Source: Chalara sp. BL73 (taxonomy: Eukaryota > Ascomycota > Leotiomycetes > Helotiales). From it: a stretch of 64,000 nt of DNA. Positions 48,410-60,737 of the stretch are shown here, piece after piece; the first letter of the stretch is position 1, and each line of letters begins with the position of its first letter. The DNA lies in contig CAKJVC010000147.1 of assembly GCA_918026815.1 (NCBI GenBank), forward strand, positions 555,564 to 619,563, written 5' to 3'. The position numbers and the translations under genes are program-made. The notes under the pieces are model-generated. The model worked only from the letters and a program-made list of their open reading frames with translations. It searched no databases and was not told where the DNA came from.

Positions 48410-48863
48410 TGTAACGTACGGGGTAGCCTTAGGCCTAGGTAGCTGGGCTTGGGGCTCGTTGGTTGGTATGGTATATATGAAATAGACTAGACACTGCTTC
48501 TCACTGAGGAGTGAGCCGTTACAAGTATAACAAAGACTATATTGCTAGACTATAATGAAGTTTGAGCACGAAGCTCCTAAGCTTATGAAATTACGACTAT
48601 TTATATACTATAGTTAAGCTGGAATTTTTTGGAGTTTTTGGAGTTTATATAGACTTTCAAGACTTCTTCAGATTTCATTACGTGACACAGTCGCGGTTTC
48701 CAGGAATTAATAAGCCGTTTGCTTTTTTACTTACTTAAAGTCTCAGGACATTAGCTAATTTTAGGACTTACATTTCTAGGATTTTTATTGGTCCCGGAAC
48801 GCTAAAGCGTTTTAAAGCTTTTTTTTTAAAACTTTAGCAAATTTCGAGATTCGGTTCGTGACA
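48410..48863 (-). repeat. 3' LTR of minus-strand Gypsy, copy 1
   Basis: 454 bp; on the minus strand it begins TGTCACGAACCGAATC and ends CGTTACA. It is an inverted partner of 50326-50775. The half near 48410 keeps a GC-richer, little-mutated sequence; the half near 48863 is heavily mutated. Confidence 0.82.
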
Positions 48864-50325
48864 CTATTCTTTTTCCGCTTTAGCGTGCTTTTACGCTTAA
48901 ATACAAGTAAAGAAATTTCGCGCGAAAAGTATAGTTTTTTTCTTTTTTTACTATGCTACTTTAACGCACAAGCAGAATTAAAAATTATAGTGAAAGTTTG
49001 TTTAAAAAAAATTCGTAAAAAAATTCGAGCTGGCTAATTTCATCGAGTTTGTCGGCGAAAAAATGTTTTCGTGTACTTAGTGTAAAAAAAAAGAATTTGA
49101 AATGTATTGCTAATCCAAAGAAAAAGCGTTCGGCGAAATGTTCAGAATATATACGAGCGAAATGTTTTTGTGACACAAGCGTTTTTTGTTCGAGCGCTAG
49201 AACTTCGAAGTTTCGCGTTTAGCTGACTGGATGTTTTTCGATTGTTAGCTGAAAAAGCTAAACGATAAAAAAAAGCTTCGGCTTAAGCCTAAAAGCTATA
49301 GCTAAAGTAGCTCGTTTTCAGAAACAAAAGCGTTTATTAAAAGTCGTCGAAAAAAATGGCTCGTCGTGGTTTTCGTTACTTGAAAAAGCTAAATGCTGCT
49401 AAAAAAGAAAAAAAGAAAAAAGACTAAAACAAAAACGAAGAGCAAAGACAAGCCGCTGCTGCTAGCGTCGTTTTTGCTGCTAACGAATTTTATAACGATT
49501 TTCTGGCGGGATTTTTAGTTTTTCAAATTTTTTTAAGCAAATTAAGATTTTGTTAATAAAACTTTGCTAACAATTCAAAGCAATTAAAATTGCTTTTAAG
49601 TTTTTATGTGTTTTTAAGTGTAAGTAGTTTTTTATTTAACGAAGTACTTAACTTGTGTTTTGACGTATTTGCAGTCCAGAATTTGTTTTACTTTATATTC
49701 GGCGTTTAAGTTGACTGGAAGAATTTCGGTTTTTAGTGCTAGTAAAATACTCGGTAGTGTTTTTTAAGCAAAAATACGTAAAATACTAAATGAATATTTA
49801 TATTTTTAAGCAAGTCCAATTTGTAATTTAAAAATTTTTAACTTTTTGATTTTGTATAGTTTTAATTTCTTGTAGTTCAGTTTGTCGCTTAGTTTTTTAG
49901 TGTTAATGTTTTTTTGAACAAGTAAACTTTCTTTTTTTTCGAAAGTAAGCTTTTGACTACGTTTTTGTTGTAGTAGTAAGCGTTTTTTTTGCTACAAACT
50001 GCAAGTCTTTTGCTAGTTTTTGTGTAGTTCTTTAATACTTTGAACTTTAACGCGAGCATGTTTATTGTCGATATTCGTGATTCCTGGTTTTTGTATGCTA
50101 CTAGCTCGTAGCTATAGTTAGCAAAGAATAGTAAAACTAATGTCGTTTTTGTAGTCGAACTGTTGTATGCGAATTGTGCAAGTAGCAGTAGTTGGACTTA
50201 ATTGTTTTGTCTATAGTTGATGTAGCATTTCAAGTATGTTTCTACTACTTGGTTCATTTTTTCCGTTTGGCTATTTGTTTGTAGGTGGAAAGACGTAGAC
50301 AGCTTCCTTTTGGCGCCCAACTGCG
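48864..50325 (-). pseudogene. Gypsy integrase and chromodomain remnant, copy 1
   Basis: Read on the minus strand from 50325: LGAKRKLSTSFHLQTNSQTE and MNQVVETYLKCYINYRQ (integrase core end), then a post-integrase segment with INIHLVFYVFLLKK and VKQILDCKYVKTQVKYFVK (start of a chromodomain). The DNA then leads through GGAAAAAGAATAG (purine tract) into the LTR at 48863. The 5' part of this element is absent; the opposite-strand Gypsy begins exactly at 50326 and so interrupts the integrase. Confidence 0.82.
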
Positions 50326-50775
50326 TGTCACGAACCGAATCCCGGGACCTGCTGAGGTCCCAGAAGAGCCCCAGGACGCTCTGGCGTCCCGGGACCAATA
50401 GGGATCCTAGGGATGTGGGTTTCAGGATTAGCCAGTGTCCTGGGACTTTAAGTGAGTAAAAAGCAAACGGCTTATTAATTCCTGGAAACCGCGACCGTGT
50501 CACGTAATAAAGTTTAAAGAAGTTTTGGAAGTTTATATAAACTTTAAAAACTTTAAAAGATTTTAGTTTAACTATAGTATATAAATAGTCGTAATTTTAT
50601 AAGTTTAAAAACTTTGTGTTTAAACTTTATTATAGTTTAGCAATATAGTTTTTGTTATACTTGTAACGGCTTACTTTTTAGTAAAAAGCAGTGTTTAGTT
50701 TATTTTATATATACTATACTAACTAACAAGCTTTAAGTTTAGCTATTTAAGCTTAAAGCTATTTTGTACGTTACA
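50326..50775 (+). repeat. 5' LTR of plus-strand Gypsy, copy 1
   Basis: 450 bp, TGTCACGAACCGAATCCCGG...CGTTACA. The first about 150 bp are GC-rich and little mutated; the remainder is strongly mutated. Inverted partner at 48410-48863. Confidence 0.82.
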
Positions 50776-53675
50776 CTTTAAACATCGGGTTTTAAAGTAA
50801 CTAAATAACATAACACTTAACACTAAAAGCTTTTTGCTAGTATAACAAAACAAAAGTAAAAAAAGTAGTTACTTTAAACATTACTGTTATCGACAAAACG
50901 AAAATATCGAGCTTTTCAACGTCGAACTTACTAAAGTTAAAGTTTCGGAAACTTTAAAAGTTTTTTGCCGAACAAGTACTACAAAAACAAAAAAAATTTT
51001 AAAACTTTTTTTTAAATAAAAATTTATTAGAAATTTAACAATAACAAGTTTTTGTATAAAAAGTTTACTGTTTGTTTGTTGTTTTTACTTTAAAGAAAAT
51101 ACGGCTAAATAAGTTATGCTGCTTTTAAAAACTACTTTCAGTATAACGAAAATATCGACAAATGTATAACAGTTACTAAAATAGCATTAAAAAATAGTCG
51201 GGATTTAAAAAGCAATTAAAGCAGTATTCGGAAATATAAACGAAAAAAAACTGTCGAACAACACTTGTATAGCTTGCAGCAAACAAAAACGACTATTGTT
51301 TATACTACAGAATTTAAAAACATACTGCTTAAACCGGCTAAAACGTACAAGCTTTAATTAGCTACTATATAAAAAACTTAAAATTTATGTTTAAGCTAAA
51401 TTCGCTCGAATAAACAATTTTACGAATATAAAATTATTAATCGAAATGTTTGTGCTAATAAACAACAGAATTAGTGATTTTACAAAAACTAGAAATCTAT
51501 AAAAAACGCCGGTACTACAAAAACGAAAAAAAAGCGTAATTTAAAAAAAGTTAAACCGTTAGCTAAAACTTATAAAAATAAACGCTACAAAAAAAAAAGT
51601 TTATATTTAAAAAAAAATACAGTACAAAAAAAAACAAACTGTACTATACTTGCAGCAAAAAATATATAGTTTCGTTTTACAAAAGAAACAGCAGTAAAAA
51701 ACAAACTAATACTACTTAAATTAAAAAGTTTATATAAAAAACGTATAAAAAATATAAAACACGAAAGATTTTTTATAAGTTTTTAAAAAAACTCGAAAAC
51801 ATAAAAATAGCAACACAACTTTCGAAGTTCGGTTTTTGCTTTAAAAACTATAAATTTAATACTAGTTTTAAAACTTTACTCGGAAATAAAAAAAATAAAA
51901 GCTAGCTTTGTTCGAAAAAAGCTAAAACATAGTTCTTTTTAACAGATATAAAAAACTTAATTATTAAAAAAGCCGCAAAAAAAGTATAAACACAAAACTT
52001 TTTAGTATAAAAGCCGAAGTTATATATAAAATAAACGCTGTGTAACGTTTAAACTAGCAAATAAAAACTATCGAAAAATATACAACTAAAAAAAACTTTT
52101 AAAGCTAAAACAGCACTTGAAAAAAGTAATACTTAAAAATAATAGTTAAGCAAAAAACGCGCTGTTTTAGTGTAAAATAACTAAAAACTTTAACTACAAA
52201 ATATTTGTAAAAACAAAAACGAAAATTTAGCTACTTAAAAAAATAAACTTTACAAACTAATAAAAAAAACTCGATTACAGAATATAGCTAAACGCTATAT
52301 ACAGCAACATTATTCGAAAACAAAAACTAAAACAAGCAACAGCTACGTTAAAACTGTATTAGTTTAAAAAAAGTAAAGTTTAAAAGCAAAAATATTAAAA
52401 TTATAATTAATACTAAAACAATAAATATATATATTAATACAAAGTATGTTTAAAAAAGCTATTAAAACTACATACAAAAAAAACTGTATTAAGTAACAGC
52501 AATAAATAAAAAAACGTCGGCACAAATAAATAAGTTAAAAAAAACTTTGTTTATAAAAATAGTTATGCTAAAAAGCACACCGAAAAATAGTACTAAACGT
52601 TATACTAATCGAAAAATATAACGTTATTTTCGAAACTTTTAAATTAAAAACACAATTTAAATATAAACTAAACAAACAACAGTATTCAGTTTAACAAATG
52701 TATTTGTACAGAAAGTAATTCGCAAAATACGCATAGCGAAAAAAAGTTAGCGCTGCTTTTTAAGCTAAAACTCTAAAACTTAAAAGTTCGATACAGCAAA
52801 ACATAAAAATGTATTCGACTAAATACTTGTACTATATAAAAAATTTTTACAGTTGTTTAAAAATCTACAAAATATACGTGCTTTGCTAAAACACTAACTG
52901 TAAAATTACGAAATTAATTTAAAAAAAAAAAACTATTTTTTAAAAACTAAAGCTTTACAATTTATAAATTTTAAAAACGCTTAAAAATATATACAGAAAT
53001 CAACGAAAAAAAATAAATTAAAAATTTAAATCGCCGACAGTATCGAATATACTGCTAGCACGCAAAAAAAAAACAAAAAAACTTTAAAAAAAAACTTTGC
53101 GTAAACTATTGTAGCTTAAACAACGTTACAATAAAAATGTATATTTTGTGTTTAGTAGCTAGTATTTGCAAAACAGTTTAGCTAAAACAAAAATATTTAC
53201 TAAACTTAATTAAAAAACTTGTTCGCTTTAATACGAATTAAAAAGCTACGAATAAAAACGGCTTTTATAGTACTTTCGAAATTATAGAAATACACAGTTA
53301 TGCTTTTCGGCTTAACTAATGTTTTTGCAACTTGTTAAAAACAAAACAAAAACATTTTAAAAGAATTTCTATAAAAACAGTCGTATACTATTTTAACGAC
53401 ATTTTAATTTATTTGAAAAAACCGGAAAAACGAAAAATACGTAAAACAAATTATGCGAAAATTTGTACAAATAAATTTCTGCTTAAAGTTGTTAAAATGC
53501 AAATTTAGTATTACTAAAATAAATTTTTTAAAATATATTATTAAAACGAAATACTTCGTTATCGATTTTATTAAATTAAAATATTCAAAAATAAAAGTTA
53601 CTACGTAACGTTAAAAACGTGCAATTATTTCTAAAGTTCGCTAACTTCTGTTGACAATTTATTAAAAAATATTCA
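50776..53675 (+). pseudogene. Gypsy gag-pol remnant (5' part), copy 1
   Basis: Extremely AT-rich plus-strand interior. Gag and protease are unrecognisable. RT is visible near the end: LFGLTNVFATC (about 53300-53335, canonical PFGLTNAPATFQ), then KFVQINFCLKLLKCKFSITK and INFLKYIIKTKYFVID (about 53460-53570). The element is cut at 53675 by the duplication junction. Confidence 0.78.
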
Positions 53676-53678
53676 AAC

Positions 53679-54840
53679 GAGCGTTGAATTCTACATTGCA
53701 CCTGGCAAAAACTCCGGACGAAAGAAATCTCGAAGGACGTGATCTCAGAAATAACGAACATCGGCGTGGCAATGCTTGAGGGTGTGGATCCCGAAGCAAT
53801 CAGTGTAGCGAAAAGAATTTCCTGGGCTTCAAGGCAAACAACAACCAGGCCCGAAGGCAGAGCTTACAGCCTTCTGGGACTATTTGAAGTCAACATGCCC
53901 CTGTTGTATGGTGAAGGTGAGCGGGCATTTATCCGACTTGAAGAAGAGATTATGAAGCACTAGGATGACCAATCCCTCTTTGCCTGGAAAAGCACCAGCA
54001 ACAACTACCGCGAGCTTTAAGCGAAATCCCCTACCGATGTTGACGACTGCTACATCGTCTTCTCGTCTAGATCTAAATGAAATCGAAACCCACGCTCGGT
54101 TACAAATATGGTTTTGTCAGTTGAGTTGCCCATGGTAGCCTAGGCTATAGAGACGTATCTCGCACTTGATTGTGAATTAGAGAATACTCCAAATAGCCGT
54201 ATCGGGATCTTTTTACAACTTCTACCAGACAACAGTCAGCATGTCGGAGTACTGCTAGATGGAACAGATATCCGGATCTTTGAGCCGGGACTGGCATCCA
54301 AAGCCTGATACAAGCAGGTCTGTGTTCGGCAAAAGGTCTATCGTCCTCATCTGCCTATAGATGGGTTTTACGGATTCTGGATTCGAACATTGTCAACAAA
54401 AATCACAACTAATTCAAGGCAGGGCGACGGCAAGATCTTAGAGTGAACTCATGAATCAGTGATCCAACGAAGACCGGATTCTCAAAATACCAACAGGATT
54501 GAGTGGCACTGCCGGAGCAATACTGTCCAGATCAAAATCTGGATCTAAGGCTCTGAAATTAGGATTTGACCCAGATTTCAACCCTGTTTGTCAATTTGAA
54601 GGTCATTTATTCAGTCCCGTGGACCCCTATGAATCCATAGTCCGTTGAGGCCCAACTGCACCCTTCATAGGTGCTTCAAAGAAGTGATTACCTTCACAAA
54701 GGCGACAGACTGATAGGATACAACAAAGAACACTATCCCTTCCGAATATCGATAATGGACTAGACGATCAGAAATCGGAAAATGTGTGGTTTAGACATTT
54801 TGGACATGGGCACAGTGTCTCCAGCGAGTATATCTAAATA
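53679..54840 (+). pseudogene. HET-domain gene 3' part, copy 2
   Basis: Repeats 43704 onward, including the open stretch 53739-53963 with WASRQTTTRPEGRAYSLLGL, then the same TAG and the same C-terminal traces. The 5' part of the gene (start codon, WVDTCC region) is absent because copy 2 begins inside the gene. Confidence 0.87.
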
Positions 54841-55806
54841 GCAAAGCATACCTGAATGAGGTGGCTCTATGCATAAAATTTCAAAATCTGGGTAAGGCAA
54901 GGCATAGAGATTAAGGTGCCTTGGCATGTGTAAGGCCTGGATGAGATTTTAAAGTATAGAACTAGAATATACCTGACTGGATCTTATTTTTGCAGATCCA
55001 AATCCCGATTTAACTAGCACAGCCTTGCTTCAGCCCAAGAGGATCCGTCTCAAAGCTATGATAATTCCCAGATATCATTACTTTTTGCTCGTTCTACTTC
55101 TCTTTCTCTTAGATAATTAGTCGTCCCTTTAGCGAGAGTCACTATGTTAGAAAATGGGTTATCCGATCAAGGATATGCGACTTTAAGTCATACGGCAGCC
55201 GACCTCAGTGATACTGCCCTAACCATCACGAACCGCACAAGTACTAGGCATGGGTTGGTACAGAATGCGTGATAGTACTAGCGAAGCATTGGCACCAACA
55301 TCCTGATGGTATGAAAGGCTCAGTAGTACCATCGATGCCATAGCACGAATACGAGGTAGCACCTACTGATGACTGGTACTAAGGGAGAGATAGAACTAAA
55401 CAAAGGATACGCCAGCACACTCGTTAATGGAGTATCTTTTTAAATAGTTTAATTAGCCTAACACAATCCTTTTTAACCACTGCAACACAGCAGACTTTGC
55501 GTACAATACAAGCTTTTAAATATCTATATCTCTACAATATGTATTGTAAAATAATTTCAAATCCACCTGATTGGCTGCACCTTTTTAGCCACGGGAAAAA
55601 CTGTCTTCGCTGTTTTCACGTGCTGTGCTTGTCAGAAATAGGGTCTATTGCACAGGAATCAATTAGAGGATCTGCAGAGGTATCACGGTGATTGAATAAC
55701 GGGCTTGTTGGAGCGTTCAGTGGTGATGATATTCTCTACAACGCAGAGCAGTAAATGAGGGGAGACATGCTTTAGCTCCTTGGCCTACCGTAAGCCGATT
55801 CCTGAC
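54841..55806. other. HET 3' flank and probable Copia LTR sequence, copy 2
   Basis: Equivalent of 44867-45840; no gene. The open frame at 55497-55691 has no family support. Confidence 0.45.
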
Positions 55807-58342
55807 ACTCCCCAGGCGTCGTAGTATATGCTATAGTATAGAAAATCATGGTGTTGTAGTTCCTTACAACTTTTATAGCGCCATTCGCATCTTTAGGCTT
55901 TATTAACTCTCGTAACGTATCGCTATACGCAGTATTTACATCTCTTTGATTAGGAGTTCAATACTTATCAGCTTACAGCTGAAGCACGGTACAAAAGTAC
56001 TTTTAAGTGTTTTTATTTTCTTGAATTGGCTGTTGTGTTGCTTTTTAGCTATTAATCTTTTGCCTTTTGTAGTCTTGGTTCTTTTGCTTTTAAGATTTCC
56101 AGTTCGTAAATAAATCTCTTGAATTGATCGATTGGCAATTGTTTTGTAAGTGCGTCAACAGGCTGATTTTTGCTCGCGATATGCTTTATTACTAGCCTGT
56201 TTCGTTTTACTATATTATTCTTTATGTATTAGCAGCGAATATCGATATGCTTCGCTTTAAAGTAGAACTTAAAGTTGTGAATCAAGTCGATTGTTTTTAG
56301 ATTGTTACAGTAAAGTGTAAAAAGCGTTTTAGAAGGTTTTCGTAAGTCATTCGATAGCTTTTTAAGCCATGCGGCTTTTGATGCTTCGTTGGCTGCTATT
56401 AGTTCGGCCTTTAGTAAGCTTTGCGCTGTCGACCTTTGACGTTGTGATATCTATAATATTGCTTTTTATATCGTAAAACTATTCAGCTCTGAAAAGAAAC
56501 CTTATTCTTTTCGGTTCCTTAAGTTGCGTTTGAGTAAAACGTGTATTTGTAAAGATTCGGTGTAGTGATAAGTATTCTAGAGCTATAGGTTATGCCGTAG
56601 TTCAGCGTTTCTCGTAAGTATCGTAAAGTCTGTTTTGCATGTTGCAAGTAAAGCAATAAAAATTTGCTATATGCTTAGCTAGCTGGCTTACAGCGTAGCT
56701 TAAGTCGAATTTAGTTCTATTCGATAAATATATTAAAGATCCTACAATCTGTCGGTACATTTCGATATTTTTTTTCAGCTTATTCGATTCTACTTTATTG
56801 TATTCGTGTAAGCGTTTCAGCACGGTGCCGGCTAAAATAAGTAAGCTTGTCGGATTTGCTTAGTATAAATTGAACTTTTAAGGATTTTTGTGCGTAGATT
56901 GTTTAGTGTATTTTGATTGTTTTTTCAGGTCGATTTCTTTCGATATTAAAGCCTACAAATAGTTTAGCTTTCTCGAGATTTTGTGCTTCTACTTGTGCTT
57001 TATTAACGCTTTCGCAGCGTTGCAGTTTGTTTTGCTGTTTATTGTTAGCATATTATCGACAAATAGAAAAATATAAGTATTCTTTTGTAGAATAAATTAA
57101 AGTCTGCAGTCGACGTTTTGAAACTTATAAATTTAAAGTATGCTTAAACTTCGAGCAGCTATTTTTAAGCGCTTGCTTTAATTTATATAACGACTTGACT
57201 AATAGTAAGCACTTCTTTTTCAAGTTGATATTAAAGTAAAAAAAGTAAAAAACTCAAGTATTTCTATGTAGATTTTTAATAAAAGATTCAAAAATGCTGT
57301 ATCGACATTCAGCTGATTTATTTTTAAATCTTTTTTGCAGCTTTAGCTAGCAACGCTTTTAGCGTATTGTATCGCAGTACCGATGCGAACGTATCGAAAT
57401 AATCGATTTTATATATTTGCTCGTAGCTTTTTACTACAAAGTGTGCTTTGCGTTTTGCTAAATCACTTTTGTGATCGAATTTGTTCTTGAGTACTTATTT
57501 GCTTTTAATTACTTTTTTCTCGCCTGCAAAAAACTCTACTATTTTGTACGTGCTTGTACTTTTCAACGATTGTAGTTCTGAACGTATTGCTTCGTGCTAT
57601 GCAGAAGCGTCTTTTTGCAAAGCTTGTTCAATAGTAATAAGCTCGAATAAAGCAGCAAGAACACTTACTGTAGCACTTTTTTTAGCTGTACAGGTTTTTT
57701 CTGTTACTAACTGTACAATAGCGTCAGGGAACACAGTTTTGCGTAGTATTTTACCAGCTTTCGTACTGTATAGAACTACACGGCTGCTAGTTGCCGTATC
57801 GCCGGATAAGCTTATTTCAGCTCTATTTACAGCGTTCGTTGTGCTTAACAGACGGCTTTTAAAGCGGCTTAACGAGCTTTTGTCGGAGCTGATAGTAGAA
57901 AGAAGAGCCTGTTGCTTAGCTTGCTTTGTAGCTACTGTAGTGTGTAAAACTACTTTAGTATTCCTTGGTTCAGTACGGCTCGTAGGCTGCTTTTTAGCTG
58001 GTACACTGCTTTCTGCAAAAGCTTGTATTATAGGGAGCTTTTGCTTTTTTCTCGACTTAATAGCTTTTCAGTTAGCTTAAGGAAAATACTTTCAATAAAC
58101 TTAACATCAGCCGATATTTTTTTTTCTGTATTTAGATCAAAAAGCTTTTATAGCTTATTGCTTTTATTTTTATAAATATGTAATTTCTTTGCTGCAGCTT
58201 AAAGTCGAAAGTTGATGATTGCACTCTGTAAGTTGCTTTTAGATAAGCTTTGCAGCTATACACTTTTAGTGCTTGTAAGTCAGGTTTTCACTTTTTGTAC
58301 GTTTGATACAGGATTTCTGTTTCGTACTTTTCGTACAGTAAC
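55807..58342 (-). pseudogene. Ty1/Copia pol remnant, copy 2
   Basis: Equivalent of the copy 1 element, 3' LTR start at 55807. RT end lies at 56823-56602. Here the frame is lost after AVSQLAKHIANF because an A run is one base shorter than in copy 1, which reads on to LRYLRETLNYGITY. This favours copy 1 as the accurate version of this half. Confidence 0.83.
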
Positions 58343-58796
58343 TGTAACGTACGGGGTAGCCTTAGGCCTAGGTAGCTGGGCTTGGGGCTCGTTGGTTGGT
58401 ATGGTATATATGAAATAGACTAGACACTGCTTCTCACTGAGGAGTGAGCCGTTACAAGTATAACAAAGACTATATTGCTAGACTATAATGAAGTTTGAGC
58501 ACGAAGCTCCTAAGCTTATGAAATTACGACTATTTATATACTATAGTTAAGCTGGAATTTTTTGGAGTTTTTGGAGTTTATATAGACTTTCAAGACTTCT
58601 TCAGATTTCATTACGTGACACAGTCGCGGTTTCCAGGAATTAATAAGCCGTTTGCTTTTTTACTTACTTAAAGTCTCAGGACATTAGCTAATTTTAGGAC
58701 TTACATTTCTAGGATTTTTATTGGTCCCGGAACGCTAAAGCGTTTTAAAGCTTTTTTTTTAAAACTTTAGCAAATTTCGAGATTCGGTTCGTGACA
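58343..58796 (-). repeat. 3' LTR of minus-strand Gypsy, copy 2
   Basis: 454 bp, the same length as the copy 1 LTR and nearly identical to it. Inverted partner at 60284-60737. Confidence 0.82.
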
Positions 58797-60283
58797 CTAT
58801 TCTTTTTCCGCTTTAGCGTGCTTTTACGCTTAAATACAAGTAAAGAAATTTCGCGCGAAAAGTATAGTTTTTTTCTTTTTTTACTATGCTACTTTAACGC
58901 ACAAGCAGAATTAAAAATTATAGTGAAAGTTTGTTTAAAAAAAAAATTCGTAAAAAATTCGAGCTGGCTAATTTCATCGAGTTTGTCGGCGAAAAAATGT
59001 TTTCGTGTACTTAGTGTAAAAAAAAGAATTTGAAATGTATTGCTAATCCAAAGAAAAAGCGTTCGGCGAAATGTTCAGAATATATACGAGCGAAATGTTT
59101 TTGTGACACAAGCGTTTTTTTGTTCGAGCGCTAGAACTTCGAAGTTTCGCGTTTAGCTGACTGGATGTTTTTCGATTGTTAGCTGAAAAAGCTAAACGAT
59201 AAAAAAAAAAAAGCTTCGGCTTAAGCCTAAAAAGCTATAGCTAAAGTAGCTCGTTTTCAGAAACAAAAAGCGTTTATTAAAAGTCGTCGAAAAAAAATGG
59301 CTCGTCGTGGTTTTCGTTACTTGAAAAAGCTAAATGCTGCTAAAAAGAAAAAAAGAAAAAAGACTAAAACAAAAAAAAACGAAGAGCAAAGACAAGCCGC
59401 TGCTGCTAGCGTCGTTTTTGCTGCTAACGAATTTTATAACGATTTTCTGGCGGGATTTTTTAGTTTTTCAAATTTTTTTTAAGCAAATTAAGATTTTGTT
59501 AATAAAACTTTGCTAACAATTCAAAGCAATTAAAATTGCTTTTAAGTTTTTATGTGTTTTTTAAGTGTAAGTAGTTTTTTTATTTAACGAAGTACTTAAC
59601 TTGTGTTTTGACGTATTTGCAGTCCAGAATTTGTTTTACTTTATATTCGGCGTTTAAGTTGACTGGAAGAATTTCGGTTTTTAGTGCTAGTAAAATACTC
59701 GGTAGTGTTTTTTTAAGCAAAAATACGTAAAATACTAAATGAATATTTATATTTTTAAGCAAGTCCAATTTGTAATTTAAAAATTTTTTAACTTTTTTGA
59801 TTTTGTATAGTTTTAATTTCTTGTAGTTCAGTTTGTCGCTTAGTTTTTTAGTGTTAATGTTTTTTTTGAACAAGTAAACTTTCTTTTTTTTTTCGAAAGT
59901 AAGCTTTTGACTACGTTTTTTGTTGTAGTAGTAAGCGTTTTTTTTTGCTACAAACTGCAAGTCTTTTGCTAGTTTTTTGTGTAGTTCTTTAATACTTTGA
60001 ACTTTAACGCGAGCATGTTTATTGTCGATATTCGTGATTCCTGGTTTTTTGTATGCTACTAGCTCGTAGCTATAGTTAGCAAAGAATAGTAAAACTAATG
60101 TCGTTTTTGTAGTCGAACTGTTGTATGCGAATTGTGCAAGTAGCAGTAGTTGGACTTAATTGTTTTGTCTATAGTTGATGTAGCATTTCAAGTATGTTTC
60201 TACTACTTGGTTCATTTTTTCCGTTTGGCTATTTGTTTGTAGGTGGAAAGACGTAGACAGCTTCCTTTTGGCGCCCAACTGCG
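58797..60283 (-). pseudogene. Gypsy integrase and chromodomain remnant, copy 2
   Basis: The post-integrase segment is one open frame of 126 codons (59960-59580), with KLSDKLNYKKLKLYKIKKV, INIHLVFYVFLLKK and VKQILDCKYVKTQVKYFVK. In copy 1 the same segment is broken by shorter homopolymers. The integrase end lies at about 60280-60156 (STSFHLQTNSQTEKMNQ). The usual Trp after YLVK is a stop, so the chromodomain is dead. Confidence 0.83.
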
Positions 60284-60737
60284 TGTCACGAACCGAATCC
60301 CGGGACCTGCTGAGGTCCCAGAAGAGGAGCCCCAGGACGCTCTGGCGTCCCGGGACCAATAGGGATCCTAGGGATGTGGGTTTCAGGATTAGCCAGTGTC
60401 CTGGGACTTTAAGTGAGTAAAAAAGCAAACGGCTTATTAATTCCTGGAAACCGCGACCGTGTCACGTAATAAAGTTTAAAGAAGTTTTGGAAGTTTATAT
60501 AAACTTTAAAAACTTTAAAAGATTTTAGTTTAACTATAGTATATAAATAGTCGTAATTTTATAAGTTTAAAAACTTTGTGTTTAAACTTTATTATAGTTT
60601 AGCAATATAGTTTTTGTTATACTTGTAACGGCTTACTTTTTAGTAAAAAGCAGTGTTTAGTTTATTTTATATATACTATACTAACTAACAAGCTTTAAGT
60701 TTAGCTATTTAAGCTTAAAGCTATTTTGTACGTTACA
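60284..60737 (+). repeat. 5' LTR of plus-strand Gypsy, copy 2
   Basis: 454 bp. Compared with copy 1 (50326-50775) it has AGAAGAGGAGCC in place of AGAAGAGCC, a 3-bp difference, plus one extra base. Confidence 0.82.

Larger units (their letters stand above)
43704..53675. repeat. Tandem duplication, copy 1 (about 10 kb)
   Basis: Begins GAGCGTTGAATTCTAC within the HET pseudogene and ends TTAAAAAATATTCA within the Gypsy RT/RNase H region. It matches 53679-63734 almost base for base. The offset between copies is 9,975 at the left, 9,933 at 48.3-48.9 kb and about 10,059 at the right; nearly all differences are homopolymer lengths. Confidence 0.93.

Noticed and set aside
59297..59482. Lysine-rich plus-strand open frames
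   Set aside because: Low-complexity sequence antisense to the Gypsy 3' region; frame differs between the two copies because of homopolymers.
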